Shown here: positions 62,398 through 64,000 of the stretch, one piece after another
How positions within the stretch are numbered: position 1 is the stretch's first letter
Layout: each line of letters starts with the position of its first letter
Program-made: the position numbers and the translations under genes
NCBI RefSeq assembly: GCF_900091465.1
Contig: NZ_FMHV01000002.1
Coordinates: 1,488,001-1,552,000, forward strand
Source: Micromonospora rhizosphaerae
Lineage (GTDB): Bacteria; Actinomycetota; Actinomycetes; Mycobacteriales; Micromonosporaceae
Length of the DNA: 64,000 nucleotides
Direction: 5' to 3'
The notes under the pieces: model-generated
Seen by the model: only the letters and a program-made list of their open reading frames with translations
Databases searched by the model: none
What the model was told of the DNA's origin: nothing

Positions 62398-63707
62398 CCG
62401 CGACGGCCGACGCCGAGGCGGCCGCGAACGAGTTGACGCCCCTCGCCGACTACCTGGGCAGCGTGCTGCGCAGGTTACGTGCGCTGCCTCCGCTCGACCT
62501 CGACCTCACCCAGGCGTACGGCAACGTCCTCGCCGAGGACGTCGTTGCGCCGCACTTGTTCCCCGCCTTCGACCAGGCCTCGGTGGACGGGTACGCCGCG
62601 CGCTGGGAGGACATCTCCGGAGGGAGCCGGGGCCAGGGCTACGTCCCGGCCCCCTCCGGCACGCCCGGTGGGCGGAGCATCCGGCTGAACGTGGTCGGCG
62701 ACCTGGGCGCGGCGAGCTGGCGACCGGTGCGGCTCACCCCGGGCTCGTGCTTCTCGGTCGCTGCCGGGGCGCCGCTGCCGATCGGCGCGGACGTGGTGGT
62801 CCCGGTGGAGTGGACCGACCAGGGCATGGCCGCGGTGGAGATCTTCCGCGCCCCCAATCGGGGGTACGGCGTCCGCCGAGCCGGTGAGGAACTGCCCGCC
62901 GGTACCCTGCTCGCCCGTGCCGGCACGTACGTCTCGCCGGCGCTGGTCGCCGTCTTCGCCGCCACCGGGATCGGGCACGTGGTGGTCCGGCCCAGCCCCC
63001 GCGTGGTGGTCGTGGCCACCGGCGACGAGCTGGTCGACGTTGGCCGGGGCAGCCAGCCCGGCCAGGTGGTGGACACGAACTCGCACGCGCTGACCGCCGC
63101 CGCGGCCGAGGCCGGCGCGCTGGCGTACCGGGTCGGGATCTGCGACGACGACCCGGAGGCGCTGCGCGGCCTGCTGGAGGACCAGACCCTGCGGGCCGAC
63201 CTGATCATCACGACCGGCGGCACCGGCACCGGGCCAGGCGACATGGTCCGCCGGATCCTGTCCCGACGGGAAGGCGGCCGGGCCGGACCGGTGGCCTTCA
63301 CCGAGGTCGCCCTCTATCCCGGCACGGCACTCGGATTCGGTACGGTCGGCGCCGAGGAGGTGCCGGTGGTCTGTCTTCCCGGTGAGCCCGGCGCGGCGAT
63401 GATCGGCTTCGAGGTGCTGGCCCGCCCGGTCATCCAGCTGCTGGCCGGGGCGGAGCCGGTGTTCCGGCCCGGCGTCCGGGCACACCTGCTGGAGACGATC
63501 TCGTCCCCGGTGGGGCTGCGCGAGTTCCGCCCGGCGCACGTCGCCGAGCGGCGCGGCGGCGGCTACACCGTGCAGCCGCTCAGCGGCGGGCCCTTCACCC
63601 TCTCCGGCCTGGCCGAGGCGAACGGCCTGCTGGTGCTCGGCGAGCGGGTGACCACCGCCGCGGCGGGCTCCACGGTCGACGTCCTCCTGCTGGACCGGCG
63701 TCGGTGA
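62394..63707 (+). CDS. moeA: Molybdopterin molybdenumtransferase
   Basis: The 437-residue protein has the MoeA N-terminal PAFDQASVDGYAARWEDI, GADVVVPVEWTDQG, RRAGEELPAGTLL, and the MoCF domain VVVVATGDELVDVGRGSQPGQVVDTNSHALTAAAAEAG with LIITTGGTGTGPGDMV. The last part is MoeA domain IV. It inserts molybdate into adenylylated molybdopterin. Its stop codon lies within the first copy of the 56-bp repeat. Confidence 0.94.
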   Translation: MTATADAEAAANELTPLADYLGSVLRRLRALPPLDLDLTQAYGNVLAEDVVAPHLFPAFDQASVDGYAARWEDISGGSRGQGYVPAPSGTPGGRSIRLNVVGDLGAASWRPVRLTPGSCFSVAAGAPLPIGADVVVPVEWTDQGMAAVEIFRAPNRGYGVRRAGEELPAGTLLARAGTYVSPALVAVFAATGIGHVVVRPSPRVVVVATGDELVDVGRGSQPGQVVDTNSHALTAAAAEAGALAYRVGICDDDPEALRGLLEDQTLRADLIITTGGTGTGPGDMVRRILSRREGGRAGPVAFTEVALYPGTALGFGTVGAEEVPVVCLPGEPGAAMIGFEVLARPVIQLLAGAEPVFRPGVRAHLLETISSPVGLREFRPAHVAERRGGGYTVQPLSGGPFTLSGLAEANGLLVLGERVTTAAAGSTVDVLLLDRRR

Positions 63708-63877
63708 GCGCGAGGAGTGAGCTTGCGAGCCCCGCAGTCGCGAGCGAAAGGCAGGCTCGGTGAGCGCGAGGAGTGAGCTTGCGAGCCCCGCAGTCGCGAG
63801 CGAAAGGCAGGCTCGGTGAGCGCGAGGAGTGAGCTTGCGAGCCCCGCAGTCGCGAGCGAAAGGCAGGCTCGGTGAGC
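63701..63877. repeat. Three tandem copies of a 56-bp repeat
   Basis: Units start at 63701, 63757 and 63813 with identical 56-bp sequence, followed by a 9-base partial copy at 63869. Each begins TCGGTGAGCGCGAGGAGTGA. The first copy contains the moeA stop codon, and the partial copy supplies the GTGAGC that begins the next gene. I recall similar GAGCTTGCGAGCCCCGC repeats in Micromonospora intergenic regions. Confidence 0.95.
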
Positions 63878-64000
63878 TTGTTCGGGTCGGGACGGTCGCC
63901 GGGCTGGCCGGCGGTGCTGGTGGACGGTCCGGTGGTGCTGCGGCCGTACCGGCGCTCGGACGCCGCCGCCTGGTCGGAGGTACGCCGCGCCAACCAGGCC
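63872..64000 (+). CDS. GNAT acetyltransferase N-terminus (RimJ-like), cut by window end
   Basis: The 43 residues present read GWPAVLVDGPVVLRPYRRSD and EVRRANQA, the start of RimJ/RimL-type ribosomal-protein N-acetyltransferases. The galU-moeA-rimJ order is the same as Rv0993-Rv0995. The start GTG 63872 lies in the partial repeat copy; no other good start is present. Confidence 0.85.
   Translation, partial: MSLFGSGRSPGWPAVLVDGPVVLRPYRRSDAAAWSEVRRANQA

Noticed and set aside
63701..63877. CRISPR array
   Set aside because: The three repeat units are directly adjacent with no spacers, and no cas genes are nearby. The Cas4-like nuclease at 51818 fits a RecB-type repair protein instead.

Overview
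This is a high-GC (about 70% or more) actinobacterial chromosome segment. Gene content, codon use and the many GTG/TTG starts fit the Micromonosporaceae, most likely Micromonospora or a close relative. That placement is inference, since there is no rRNA in the window. Several blocks keep the gene order known from Mycobacterium tuberculosis: folP2 / DivIVA-like / tag / DUF3117 (Rv1207-Rv1211), O-methyltransferase / htrA / tatB / mrp / DUF1003 / CBS-MgtE_N (Rv1220c-Rv1232c) and fmdB / 5-FTHF cyclo-ligase / galU / moeA / rimJ (Rv0991c-Rv0995). Most of the window is ordinary core chromosome, with no prophage, no CRISPR and no large biosynthetic cluster.

Layout. 1-8.3 kb: a clpP cut by the edge and its ClgR/PopR-type regulator, a K+ channel, a divergent MarR/azoreductase pair, the korAB 2-oxoacid:ferredoxin oxidoreductase operon and a surface-anchored protein. 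8.4-15.2 kb: an orphan nuoA-like gene and the folP2-tag-DUF3117 block, interrupted by an SDR and a paaX/enoyl-CoA hydratase pair. 15.3-24.4 kb: pepA and the htrA-tatB-mrp-CBS block, then phzF. 24.4-32.2 kb: a HAD hydrolase, an EamA exporter and three consecutive KimA/Kup/APC-type transporters. 33-45 kb: dehydrogenases and lyases, including three scattered genes that resemble the lower ethylmalonyl-CoA pathway (CoA-ester lyase, acyl-CoA dehydrogenase, MaoC hydratase), a TetR/PH-domain divergon with two operator-like dyads, a radical SAM gene, and a DCC/HTTM/thioredoxin group. 45-55.7 kb: RNA methyltransferase, PH-domain protein, SigE-family sigma factor with a translationally coupled membrane partner, PHP phosphoesterase, MarC, PD-(D/E)XK nuclease, DUF2236 protein and Fur. 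56-64 kb: a SAF-domain gene, an IS110-family insertion sequence, fmdB, 5-FTHF cyclo-ligase, a diguanylate cyclase, galU-moeA and an edge-truncated acetyltransferase preceded by three copies of a 56-bp repeat.

Points of most interest: the IS110 element, whose short upstream noncoding end is where a bridge RNA would be encoded in this family; the 56-bp tandem repeat whose repeat phase supplies the start codon of the downstream gene; an abrupt patch of AT-ending codons over the iron-sulfur motif of the radical SAM gene; the PopR/ClgR-like regulator with a long tail ending in Ala-Ala beside clpP; and several long inverted repeats. I found no clearly new multi-gene system. The DCC/HTTM/thioredoxin neighbourhood and the three-transporter potassium cluster are the best candidates for unexplored function.
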